Shown here piece by piece: positions 9,032-17,710 of a DNA stretch of 24,763 nt. Source of the DNA: Pinguiococcus pyrenoidosus (taxonomy: Eukaryota > Sar > Pinguiophyceae > Pinguiochrysidales > Pinguiochrysidaceae); the NCBI GenBank assembly GCA_019677205.1, contig JAAMXY010000489.1, positions 7,172-31,934 of the forward strand, given 5' to 3'. The notes beneath the pieces are model-generated. The model was not told where the DNA came from and ran no database searches. It was given only the letters and a program-made list of their open reading frames with translations. The position numbers and the translations under genes were made by a program. Every line of letters starts with the position of its first letter. The first letter of the stretch is position 1.

Positions 9032-10064
9032 TCATTGCTCTTTGGAGTCGGTCTTTGTCGACGCCGGCGTCTTGTCACTGAGCAAGCTGGACACGGAGCG
9101 ATAGACCATGAGGATGATCATTCTGCCCCACACGAACTGCAGCGTCGTCAAGGACACGATGCAGAAGGACGTGCCGAGGATCACCGGCATGGGAATCTCG
9201 TCCTTGAGCACGTACAGGTCGTAGCACATCTTCAGCGTATAATACGGCCACAGGATGTTGCGCAGAAAAATGAAAACGAAGGCGAACACGATGCGGTTGA
9301 TGTCGAAGAGCGTCGGGAACTGCCGTCGGAGGTACGGCCACTCCTTGCACAGGTCAATGTACGTCAAGGGGATGTTCGACAGCTCCACGAAGCCGCCGTA
9401 GAAGACGGAGTATGTCTGCACGTAGGGGGCCAGACTCAGCAGGCCAATGAGCCCCGCGCCGATGTGATGCAAAATCATCTGCGGAGAGTTGATGGGCTTC
9501 CCCACGGTGATGGCCGAGATCAGGGAGAAGGCCTGGTACGTGATCTGCATGCGGCAGGCCCAGATGGCGCCCGGCGCCTCCTCCAGCATGCGCTTGCGCG
9601 GCGTGGATTCTTCCGTGAGATTGTGAATGGCCGCGAAGCCCGTGATGGACAGCACCATGGTGGGGATGAGCGCCGTCGCCAGATACGCCAGGATGGACGC
9701 CTTCTTCTGCAAATCGGGATACTTGCCCAGGCTGAGCGCCAAGATCTGCCGCAGCACCGCCCACAGGCCCACGAGGCCCAAGGCCAAGAGAAGCGCCAGC
9801 TTGGCGTCGTCCGAGACGAAGGCCTCCTTGAAGCGCTTCGTCAAGACGGTGTCCCCTGGGCATGCCCCAACAGGTCAGCAAGCATCAGTGGCGTGTCCCT
9901 CAAGGTCGTGGACCGCTCCGAAGGCGGCACAAGGGCGCGCAAAGGCCTCACACCGCGCTTTTCCCCCGCGAAGTTCAAGATCTTCACAAGCTGTAGCATA
10001 GATGCGCTGCGCGGCGCAGCGCAGCGCCGGGGGAAGAGCACCCACCTTGGAAAATCTGCGCCAT
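9032..10064 (-). CDS. TLC-domain multi-pass membrane protein
   Basis: Exon 1 is only 19 nt (10064-10046, MAQIFQ), then a 190-nt intron (10045-9856, GTGGGT..CCCAG) and exon 2 (9855-9032), giving 280 aa. Joining the exons provides the ATG that the long exon lacks. Several hydrophobic helices are visible (KLALLLALGLVGLWAVL, ILAYLATALIPTMVLSI, IVFAFVFIFL, GTSFCIVSLTTLQFVW). The paired histidines at 136-137 (MILHHIGAGLIGLLSL) followed by NIPLTYIDL and RNILWPYY match the TLC fold (TRAM/LAG1/CLN8), closest in feel to TMEM56-like members. Such proteins sit in the endoplasmic reticulum and act in lipid synthesis or sensing; nothing here marks it as a ceramide synthase. The short hydrophilic tail ends SKEQ. 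Confidence 0.82.
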
Positions 10065-10143
10065 CGTGCGCGCGCGACCAGCAGAGAGCGCTCGTGGGGG
10101 AGGCTGTGGCGCCCGCCGCCGTCCGATGTGCGCACCTTGAATG

Positions 10144-10174
10144 TTTCGCGCGAAAGCTGGGCGCGATCAGCTGA
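10144..10174. promoter_or_regulatory. E2F-like palindrome and TCAGCTGA
   Basis: TTTCGCGCGAAA (10144-10155) is a perfect palindrome matching the E2F consensus TTTSGCGC on both strands. TCAGCTGA follows at 10167-10174, about 103 bp upstream of the TLC-domain ATG. Binding is inferred from consensus only. Confidence 0.45.
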
Positions 10175-10177
10175 TCC

Positions 10178-10266
10178 NNNNNNNNNNNNNNNNNNNNNNN
10201 NNNNNNNNNNNNNNNNNNNNNNNNNNNNNNNNNNNNNNNNNNNNNNNNNNNNNNNNNNNNNNNNNN
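10178..10266. other. Assembly gap (89 N)
   Basis: A run of 89 unknown bases in the divergent spacer. The true length and content are unknown, so the promoter layout here is incomplete. Confidence 1.
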
Positions 10267-10356
10267 CGCACGCGGATCCACCCTGAGGTATTCGGGCGTA
10301 ACCCGCACAGCACGGGCTCCACCAATCCGTTGGCGCCGGCGACGCCGCAGCGGCGG

Positions 10357-10364
10357 GATTGGCC
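10357..10364 (-). promoter_or_regulatory. CCAAT box GGCCAATC (minus)
   Basis: GATTGGCC on the plus strand, pointing toward the TLC-domain gene, about 293 bp upstream of its ATG. The assembly gap lies between motif and start, so the real distance may differ. Confidence 0.45.
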
Positions 10365-11017
10365 ATTGCGCTTCGCCCACGGAAAGGATGAAAACAAGGT
10401 CACTGGGTGTGTGGCCAAAACCAGAAACCGCCTACGCTGACCAGATTAAGGACTGGTGAACGGAATGACACCAGCCTGCCACGAATGCAGTTTCGACAGC
10501 TCACAGCCAATGCGGTGAGCAATTCCGCGGCGAGCGGACCAATGCTGGCAAGAGGCGAAAGCCGTTCTTCGGGCATGGGCCCGGCGTGTATAGGATGGCG
10601 GCAGCTTCGGAAATCGAAGCACTGGGTGCATCTCCCGTTTGTGTTCTGGCGCAGGAGCAGTTCAACTTCCCGCCTTTCCCACTTAAGCGCCACTAGCCTT
10701 CCATTGTCCCGCCGGTCCCGGGCGCCTGCTTTAAAGGGGGAAACGCTCCCGCACGGCGGTTTCAGTAGTTCAGTCTGCTGCAAGTTGTAGTCTCCTCCCA
10801 CATCCGCCTCGACCATCGCTGTCCGCGCATAGTATGCGCGCGCGCCGGTCGCGGCTTCCAAGCTGCGAGCGGCGTGCGGCTTTCCACCCGGCGCCCCGCT
10901 CGTTTCACGCGTCTCGTGCCTCATGCGCGCGGGCGCACTCGGCCTCTCTCGTCTCGCGGGCGCCTCAGGAGCCTCCAGATAGCATGCAGCAGCTGCGGCG
11001 CGCCAGAGCCTAGCCAC

Positions 11018-13081
11018 ATGAGCGAGGCGAAGCTCTGCAAGACGCTCAAAGCCTTCGGCTTCGCCTCGGACGGCCGCGGCGCCGCGCCGCTGCCGCGCGA
11101 TGTGGACCTGAGCCGGCGCGGCCTGAGCGAGGCGGTGGCCAAGCGCCTGTCCGCCACGCTCAAGAGCACGGTGACGCTGCACAGCCTGAAACTGGGCTAC
11201 AACCGCCTGAAGGACGGCGGCGCCGCCGCGGTGGCGCGCGCGGTGGCGGCGCATCTCAGTCTGAACAGCCTGGACCTGGGCTTCAACGACATCGGCGACG
11301 CGGGCGCGGAGTCGCTGGCGGCCGCACTGGCCAGCAACACCAGCCTCACCACGCTGTACCTCTCCGGCAACAGCATCGGCCTCCCAGGCGCGAGGTCGCT
11401 CGCGGAGGCCTTCCAGGTCAACGGCACGCTGGTGCGCCTGCACCTCACCGGCAACAACCTGGGCCCGGCCGGCGCGGCGGCCTTGGCCGAGGGCATCGTG
11501 GGCAACCAGACGCTGAAGAGCCTGTACATCGGCGGCTGTGGCGTCGGCGCCACGGGCGCCTGTGACCTGTCCGCAGCGCTGGCGCGCAATGCGGGGCTGG
11601 AAGCGCTGTACCTCAGCCACAATGACATCGGGGACGACGGCCTGTCCAGCCTGGCGCAGGCCTTGCAGGTGAAGCGGAACATGAAGGTGCTGGAGCTGGG
11701 CTTCAACGGCATCACGCCCAGGGGCGCCGCGGCGCTGGTGCACGCGCTGTGGGGCTACCCCACGCTGGAGGAGCTCTTCTTGGACAACAACCGCCTGGGG
11801 GACGACGGCGCCAAGCGCCTGGCAGACTGCGTGGCCACCATCGGCCTGCGCCACCTGGAGATCAGCTTCAACGGCCTGGGGAAGGTCGGCATCGCCGCCA
11901 TCATGCATGTGGTGGTGTCCCACCCCAGGCTGCAGGCGCTGGCGCTCAGCGGGAACGTGCTGGACGCCGAGGGCGCTCGCGCGGTGGCCGTGGGCGTCAA
12001 GTACAGCAAGGCGCTGAAGAAGCTGTACCTGGACCACACGATGATCTCGCAGACCGGCGAGACCTTGATCGCCAGGGCCGCCCTGGACAACCCGCATCTG
12101 CAGCTGCAGGTCATCACGGGCTTCCAGCTGGCTCGCGTCTACCGCGCGATGGACATGGTGTACAGCCCGTCCGAAGACGCCTCCAACGAGGCCGTGCTCA
12201 CCGAGGTCACCGCGATGATCCGGCAGCACTACGACCACCGCACGGGCGACGCAGGGGACAAGCCCGCCGCCGCCGCCGCCGCCGCCGATGAGGACTCCGC
12301 GCCGGAGAGCCTCGCCGAGGTGAAGCAGGCGGTGGCCGTCGTCACGGAGGAGAGCGCAGAAAGCGCCGACGGAGCCAGCCCGTCTCTGCCCTTTGAGGAC
12401 GAGCCGACCTCGGAGCTCAGCGCGACCGAGGGCGGGGACGCGGAGGATGCGACGAGTGCGACGAGTGCGACGGACGGAGCGCAGGAGCGGCCTCAGAAGC
12501 GCCGCGCGGACGACGCGCTGGCGATAGCGACGGGGCAGCCCATCGTGCCGAAGCCGCGGAGGCCGCGCCTGGGCGCGGTTCCCTTCGCGGACGCACAGTC
12601 CCGCAGCCGGGAGGCGCTGCTGGACGAGGCGGACGCCGCCCAGCCGAGGGCAGCGACGGCGAAGGAGGGGAAACCTCGGGGCATGCCGCGGGACCGGGCC
12701 AGCACGGGACTTTTGAGCGAGCTGGGCGTGCTGAAGGAGAAGCCCTACGACGAGGCGGAGCTCTGGGGGTTGCACCAATACTACTTCAGCCCGCTGCAGA
12801 GCTGCGGCATCTCCGACATGTCCGAGGAGGAGTCCGAGGAGCGGCCTCTGACCCCGCCCAGCAAGCGCCCCCGGCCAAATAGTACGAAGACAAGGATGGA
12901 CTTTTTTCCGAGATTGAAAGAGAAGATCAGTGGGATGGCGGATCAGAGGACCGTGCTTCTGCTTCTGCGGCAGCTTCGGCACATGGAGAAGCGCGCGGCC
13001 ATGAAGAAACCCATGTGCGAGCTCGACGTGGAGCAGATTCTGTTAGAAATGTGTCCGGCAGTCTATCTGTGTGCAGTTTAG
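11018..13081 (+). CDS. Leucine-rich repeat protein, RI/NLRC3-like repeats
   Basis: Intronless, 687 aa from ATG 11018. Residues about 53-362 hold eleven LRRs of about 28 residues of the ribonuclease-inhibitor type (LNSLDLGFNDIGDAGAESL, LTTLYLSGNSIGLPGARSL, LEALYLSHNDIGDDGLSSL and so on), expected to form a curved protein-binding scaffold. No NACHT, kinase or membrane segment is present. Residues about 400-480 are Ala/Glu/Asp/Ser-rich and disordered, with a GCC-coded alanine run. Basic patches KRR and SKRPRP resemble nuclear localisation signals. The C-terminus turns helical (YDEAELWGLHQYYFSP, DQRTVLLLLRQLRHMEKRA), likely a second interaction module. I cannot name its partner. The reading frame stays open upstream of 11018 but without an ATG. 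ATGs in another frame lie just upstream. A long antisense ORF here is a shadow. Confidence 0.85.
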   Translation: MSEAKLCKTLKAFGFASDGRGAAPLPRDVDLSRRGLSEAVAKRLSATLKSTVTLHSLKLGYNRLKDGGAAAVARAVAAHLSLNSLDLGFNDIGDAGAESLAAALASNTSLTTLYLSGNSIGLPGARSLAEAFQVNGTLVRLHLTGNNLGPAGAAALAEGIVGNQTLKSLYIGGCGVGATGACDLSAALARNAGLEALYLSHNDIGDDGLSSLAQALQVKRNMKVLELGFNGITPRGAAALVHALWGYPTLEELFLDNNRLGDDGAKRLADCVATIGLRHLEISFNGLGKVGIAAIMHVVVSHPRLQALALSGNVLDAEGARAVAVGVKYSKALKKLYLDHTMISQTGETLIARAALDNPHLQLQVITGFQLARVYRAMDMVYSPSEDASNEAVLTEVTAMIRQHYDHRTGDAGDKPAAAAAAADEDSAPESLAEVKQAVAVVTEESAESADGASPSLPFEDEPTSELSATEGGDAEDATSATSATDGAQERPQKRRADDALAIATGQPIVPKPRRPRLGAVPFADAQSRSREALLDEADAAQPRAATAKEGKPRGMPRDRASTGLLSELGVLKEKPYDEAELWGLHQYYFSPLQSCGISDMSEEESEERPLTPPSKRPRPNSTKTRMDFFPRLKEKISGMADQRTVLLLLRQLRHMEKRAAMKKPMCELDVEQILLEMCPAVYLCAV

Positions 13082-13462
13082 TGAGCTTGCGAGCATCGCT
13101 GTCACCACGATGCGTAATCGCATACAATAGACCTTAGCGCCCAGGCCAGGAAGGAGGAAGAGCAAGCGCAAAAAGCGCAAAGCGCGCACGCCCGCACCCG
13201 ACAAGTGGAGGCATCCACTTGACGTGCACGGCAATTTTGTTGCTACCACGCGCTATTTACCAGGGCGGTTACTTTACTACTATTACATGTTTGTGTCGGC
13301 AGGAGTTCCAGAACGGAAGGCTTCTGGCTGCTGCAAGAAGAGTCCGTGCCTCCGAATGATAACACATTGGATCGCACGGATCTGGAAGACATCCAATCAA
13401 TTAATCACTGATATTGTTGATATCTTCTGGATTTTCCTGATCAAGTCTTTGATATTCTTTGA

Positions 13463-13489
13463 TAGTCTTGGTAGTCTTGGTAGTCTTGA
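13463..13489 (+). repeat. 9-bp tandem repeat, three copies
   Basis: TAGTCTTGG repeated three times, the last ending in A. Related GATATT/GATAGT words precede it, suggesting an older, decayed repeat. Confidence 0.85.
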
Positions 13490-13540
13490 TAGGTTTTTAT
13501 GATATGGTGGAGTGTTTGATAGCCCCGAGTCTGATCAGCT

Positions 13541-13620
13541 GGACTGGATTGGACTGGACTGGATTGGATTGGATTGGATTGGACTGGACTGGACTGGACT
13601 GGACTGGACTGGACTGGAAT
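13541..13620 (+). repeat. GGAYT pentanucleotide satellite, 15-16 copies
   Basis: Fifteen consecutive GGACT or GGATT units, then GGAAT. The C and T versions alternate in blocks, as expected for a satellite growing by slippage with one segregating transition. Confidence 0.95.
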
Positions 13621-13778
13621 CTAGTGTCCTTCTCCTGTTCTAGGGTGATGGTGCTGATGCACAGCACGACGAGGAGGGCGCGGGAGCCTTGCAAGCAGCG
13701 AAGGCCTTCTCCAGCCGGCAGAGTCCTTCCCATCCAGTCCAACGTCACGGTGGCTGTCGATCTGGGCTTTCTCAACCT

Positions 13779-15412
13779 CTATGCGGGAGTCGGCCATGGG
13801 CGGAACTCCAGTGGCAACTTGCCGTCGGGCAACACGGTGAATCCCGCCTGCATTCTTATCTGCTGGGTGCCTTCACTGGTCGAGATCTGGAAGTGGTACA
13901 CGATCTGCGCCAGGATCGCCCTCAGGCCCTGCTGCGCCAAGACCCCTCCCGGACACGCCCGAGGGCCGGAAGCGAAGGGCATGAAAGCCGCGCGGCAGTC
14001 GGTTGATGAGCCGCTCTCCATCCACCGCTCGGGCCTGAAGGCCTCCGGCATGTGCCAAAAGTCCGGGTGGTGGTGCATGCCCCAGATCCACACAATCGCA
14101 ATCATTCCCGCCCGCAGGGAAAGGTCTCGAGCGTCTTCGCCGGCAGCGTCCGAGCCGGCAACACTCACGTCGCGGGTGAGCACCCTCGCGACGAAAGGTG
14201 CCACCGGATAGATGCGCATCGTCTCCTTGATCACGCCGTTGAGGTACGGCAAGTCCGCGAGCGTCTCTCGACCAAGCGTCTCGCCAACGTTTTCGAACTT
14301 TCGCGTCTCGCCCTCGGCGGTAGGCTGCCCTCTCGCCTGCTTGCTCAAGAGCGCATCGGCGATCTCCCTGCGCAGTCGGAGCTGCGCCTCCGGGTGCAGC
14401 GAGAGCAGATGCAGCGCCCAGGAGAGCGTCGCCGCGGAGGTATCCTGGCCTGCGAAGAGAAGCGTCACGGCTTCGTCTAGGATGTCTTTACTTGGTCGTT
14501 CCGACTCCTCGGCCACCAGCTTCTTCAGCGCAGCGAGAGGCGAGCCCGGCTGCGCAGCAGCGAGGGCGCCACGAGCGAAGTCGTGGATCACGCGATTGGC
14601 CTTGGTTTCCGCGCTCGCCAGGGAGCTCAGCGCCGGGTGGAACAGCCCCAGGCCCTCCACCCACATCCACATGCTTCTGGCCCTTGCCAGGATCAGCAGG
14701 CGAATCTCGCGAATGGCCTCCAGGTACCCGTCCATGCCTTGCAAGGGCCGGTCCGAGGCCTCCGTCCCGGTGAGGAAGCCGTAGATCATGCGGAGCATCA
14801 GCGCCTGGAACTCGGGCACCGCGTCAACTCTTGCAACGCCATGTCCAGCACGAGTCTGCCGCTGAGTGCCAAGCGTCAGCTCCATTGCATGGCCCCCGGC
14901 ACGGCGGAAAAAGTCGTCGAAGAGCCGGGCATGCGTCACCGCCCTGTGGATCCGCCGCCGCTTGCTCTGCCAGTCGGTCCCGTCCGCGGTGAAAGTACCT
15001 ATGGGTCGAAGATCCTGAGCCTCCGAACGTCGAAAATGGTACTCCGAGGTGTTGGACGGCCTGTTTCAAGCGCACCTTCGCCGCTGAAGCCCTTGAAGTG
15101 CCGGTACGCGACGCCCTTGTGCGTCTCTCTCAGCACCGCCACGGCCACTCGCGGATGCAGCACGTGTACGACGGCCTGATAGCCAAACAGGGTACCATAG
15201 CAGCCTAATGGGCCATTGTATTGGCGACTTCGCTGCAAGACGCGCGCGAGAGACGATCCTTTTTGCCGCTCCTTTCGTATGGCAAGATACCGCGGCCAGT
15301 GGAGCTGAATGGGCAATTTGGACACACACAACGACAGGTACGCGGACAGAACGCTCAGCACGAGACTCGTGGCCACTATCAGCAATGCGGTGGCGCCGAA
15401 GAGGGCCCACAT
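13779..15412 (-). CDS. Cytochrome P450 monooxygenase
   Basis: Exon 1 is 15412-15076, the intron 15075-14999 (GTGCGC..CATAG, 77 nt), and exon 2 14998-13779, giving 518 aa. An N-terminal hydrophobic anchor (MWALFGATALLIVATSLVLS) suggests ER membrane attachment. Diagnostic motifs are in order: GTFTADGTDWQSKRRRIHRA after the junction (C-helix W/R), I-helix AGQDTS at 295-299, ExxR as ETMR at 371-374, FRPERW at 433-438, and the haem loop PFASGPRACPGG with the ligand Cys461. It should insert one oxygen atom into an unknown lipophilic substrate with a reductase partner. Spacing and the AGQDTS motif fit the CYP4/CYP97-like side of the family, but I would not assign a clan. ATG 15412 is chosen because the upstream codons are AT-richer; an in-frame ATG at 15520 would add 36 residues. 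Confidence 0.9.
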
Positions 15413-16082
15413 GACGCCCTTGTGGCGCTCGAGAGCCTCTTGAACTGCTGTTCTACGGAGCAAAATCTTGAAAAGATCACTAGCTTTGTTAGGATAATGG
15501 ATTCGGGTTCGTGTATACATAATTCAAAAGAATTCTTCCGGATTCACGGCAAAATGAGGTTCAGCAAGGTTACTATGTGCACAAGATAAATGTACTCTTA
15601 TGCGAACGGACGGCAACTTGCACAGAAACCGGAGGCCTCCGGAGCGACGCGCCGGCCGGAGGTTCACCACGCAGCCCTCTGGTTGGCTCGTGCCCGACAT
15701 CAAAACGCGAAAAACATTGAAAGCGCCACTGGATCTGCGGCCGCGCAGCGCTCCTGCAGGCCAATCGGGAACGTCACGGTTTCCTCCGAGCTTCAAAGCT
15801 GCCTAGGATTGACCAGTGGGACAGTGGCAATCTTGGGCCGCCAGCCAACCACAGTTGGAGAAACCCCAGCCACTGGATCAGACCTCTCGCCGAGAGCTTT
15901 CGACGGTCGCAGTTTGGCGTCTCATCCCGACCCGTGCGGCGCAGTAGCGGCACATCATTTTGCGATTCTGCTCCAGCAACCTTCTGGTGAGTACCACGAG
16001 TACCACTTCAGCCGAGAAGGGCCCAAAAACTCGAGCGCCACTTCATCTAAGCTTCGCGCCGCCTCCTCGCCAGTGAAGCGTC
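15413..16082. other. Divergent promoter region, P450 and EF-1 alpha
   Basis: This 670-base spacer must serve both genes. It contains a forward CCAAT box (15759-15766) and TTCGCGCC 23 bp before the EF-1 alpha ATG (16053-16060). An ORF running through it (15590-16090) has no recognisable content and ends inside the EF-1 alpha start, so it is not called. Confidence 0.55.
15759..15766 (+). promoter_or_regulatory. CCAAT box GGCCAATC
   Basis: Forward GGCCAATC about 320 bp upstream of the EF-1 alpha ATG, matching orientation and distance of the copies before four other genes. Confidence 0.5.
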
Positions 16083-17564
16083 ATGGGTAAAGAGAAGATC
16101 CACGTCAATCTCGTCGGTACGCACTTCTTTCTTCCCCCTTTTTCCCACGCGCTCTCTCTTCGCTTCGCGTGGACATATCCACGCGAGAAAAAAAAATGGC
16201 CCTTCCGACGAAGGTCGTCCAAGGGCCAGCCTCGGAACTAGTCCGCTTACGCTTCGGTTTGCGCCGCCGCCTCGTGTCTAGTCATCGGGCACGTGGACGC
16301 CGGCAAGTCCACCACCACGGGCCACCTGATCTACAAGTGCGGCGGCATCGACAAGCGGACCATCGAGAAGTTCGAGAAGGAGGCGGCCGAGCTGGGCAAG
16401 GGCTCCTTCAAGTATGCCTGGGTGCTGGACAACCTCAAGGCGGAGCGCGAGCGCGGCATCACCATCGACATCGCGCTGTGGAAGTTCGAGACGCCCAAGT
16501 ACCACTACACCGTGATCGACGCGCCGGGCCACCGTGACTTCATCAAGAACATGATCACCGGCACGTCCCAGGCCGATGTGGCGCTGCTCATCGTCGCCTC
16601 TGGCGCCGGGGAGTTCGAGGCCGGCATCTCCAAGGACGGCCAGACCCGCGAGCACGCGCTGCTGGCCTACACGCTGGGCGTGAAGCAGATGATCGTGGGC
16701 GTGAACAAGATCGACTCGGCCAACTACGCCGAGGACCGCTACAACGAGATCAAGAGCGAGGTCACGGGGTACCTCAAGAAGGTGGGATACAAGCCGGCCA
16801 AGATCCCCTTCGTGCCCATCTCCGGCTGGGTCGGCGACAACATGATCGAGAAGTCCTCCAACATGCCCTGGTACAAGGGCCCGTGCCTCCTCGAGGCCCT
16901 CGACGCCGTCAAGCCGCCCAAGCGCCCCTCCGACAAGCCGCTGCGCTTGCCGCTCCAGGACGTCTACAAGATCGGCGGTATCGGCACTGTGCCCGTGGGC
17001 CGCGTCGAGACCGGCGTGCTCAAGCCGGGCATGGTCGTGACCTTCGCCCCCGTCGGCGTGCAGACCGAGGTCAAGTCCGTGGAGATGCACCACGAGTCGC
17101 TGCCGCAGGCCGTGCCCGGCGACAACGTCGGCTTCAACGTGAAGAACGTGTCCGTCAAGGACATCAAGCGTGGCTACGTCGCCTCCGACTCCAAGAACGA
17201 CCCGGCCCAGGGCTGCACCAGCTTCACCGCGCAGGTCATCGTGATGAACCACCCCGGACAGATCAGCAACGGATACTCCCCCGTGCTCGACTGCCACACG
17301 GCGCACATCGCGTGCCGCTTCGCGAACATCGTGGAGAAGAAGGACCGCCGCTCCGGAAAGACCCTCGAGGCGAGCCCCAAGTTCGTCAAGTCCGGCGACG
17401 CCTGCATCGTCGAGCTGGAGCCCACCAAGCCCATGTGCGTCGAGACCTTCACCCAGTACCCGCCGCTCGGACGCTTTGCCGTGCGTGACATGCGCCAGAC
17501 CGTGGCCGTCGGTGTCATCAACGGCGTGACCAAGGGCCAGCTGATCCTCAAGAAGAAGAAGTGA
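16083..17564 (+). CDS. Translation elongation factor EF-1 alpha (eEF1A)
   Basis: Delivers aminoacyl-tRNA to the ribosome as a GTP complex in the cytosol. Exon 1 is 16083-16116 ([11 protein letters not shown] plus one base), the intron 16117-16281 (GTACGC..TCTAG, 165 nt) splits codon 12, and exon 2 is 16282-17564, giving 438 aa. GTPase motifs are at the standard positions: G1 GHVDAGKST at 14-22, the switch region [21 protein letters not shown] at 91-95 and NKID at 153-156. Domains 2 and 3 are complete ([34 protein letters not shown]), ending KKKK. Ala18 in the P-loop and Asn62 ([12 protein letters not shown]) are shared with oomycete copies as I recall them. The presence of true EF-1 alpha implies this lineage does not depend on EFL. 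The codons are strongly GC-biased, as expected of a highly expressed gene. Confidence 0.97.
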
Positions 17565-17710
17565 GTAGCGCATAGGACTTAAAACTGGTTTTCGGGCTAG
17601 GGACAGGGCTTAGCCGTGCGAGAGCATCGACATCTGTGTCGCGTCGGCGTGGCTGTTTCCTCAGAAGTGAATGTTGGTTACCTTCACCTATCTACGCCTC
17701 AAGCACATCC

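Larger units (their letters stand above)
10065..11017. other. Divergent intergenic region with assembly gap
   Basis: Spacer between the starts of the TLC-domain gene (minus) and the LRR gene (plus). It holds TTTCGCGCGAAA (10144-10155), TCAGCTGA (10167-10174), the gap, a minus-oriented CCAAT box (10357-10364), other CCAAT cores (10321, 10505 and 10539 areas), and upstream ATGs before the LRR start. No further gene is seen. Confidence 0.6.
13082..13778. other. Convergent spacer rich in simple repeats
   Basis: This 697-base spacer between the stops of the LRR gene and the P450 gene is more AT-rich than its flanks. It holds a 9-bp repeat and a long pentanucleotide satellite. No gene is seen. Confidence 0.6.

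Noticed and set aside
10400-12982. 860-codon open frame antisense to the LRR gene
   Set aside because: Its Arg/His/Gln/Val-rich, repeat-mirroring composition is what the complement of a GC-biased LRR gene gives; it has no family features, and the sense strand encodes eleven clean LRRs.
15590-16090. 166-codon plus-strand ORF before EF-1 alpha
   Set aside because: No recognisable content; it runs through the divergent promoter and 5' UTR and stops a few bases inside the EF-1 alpha start.
16278-17573. 431-codon open frame antisense to EF-1 alpha
   Set aside because: A shadow of strong GC codon bias; the sense strand is an unmistakable EF-1 alpha.
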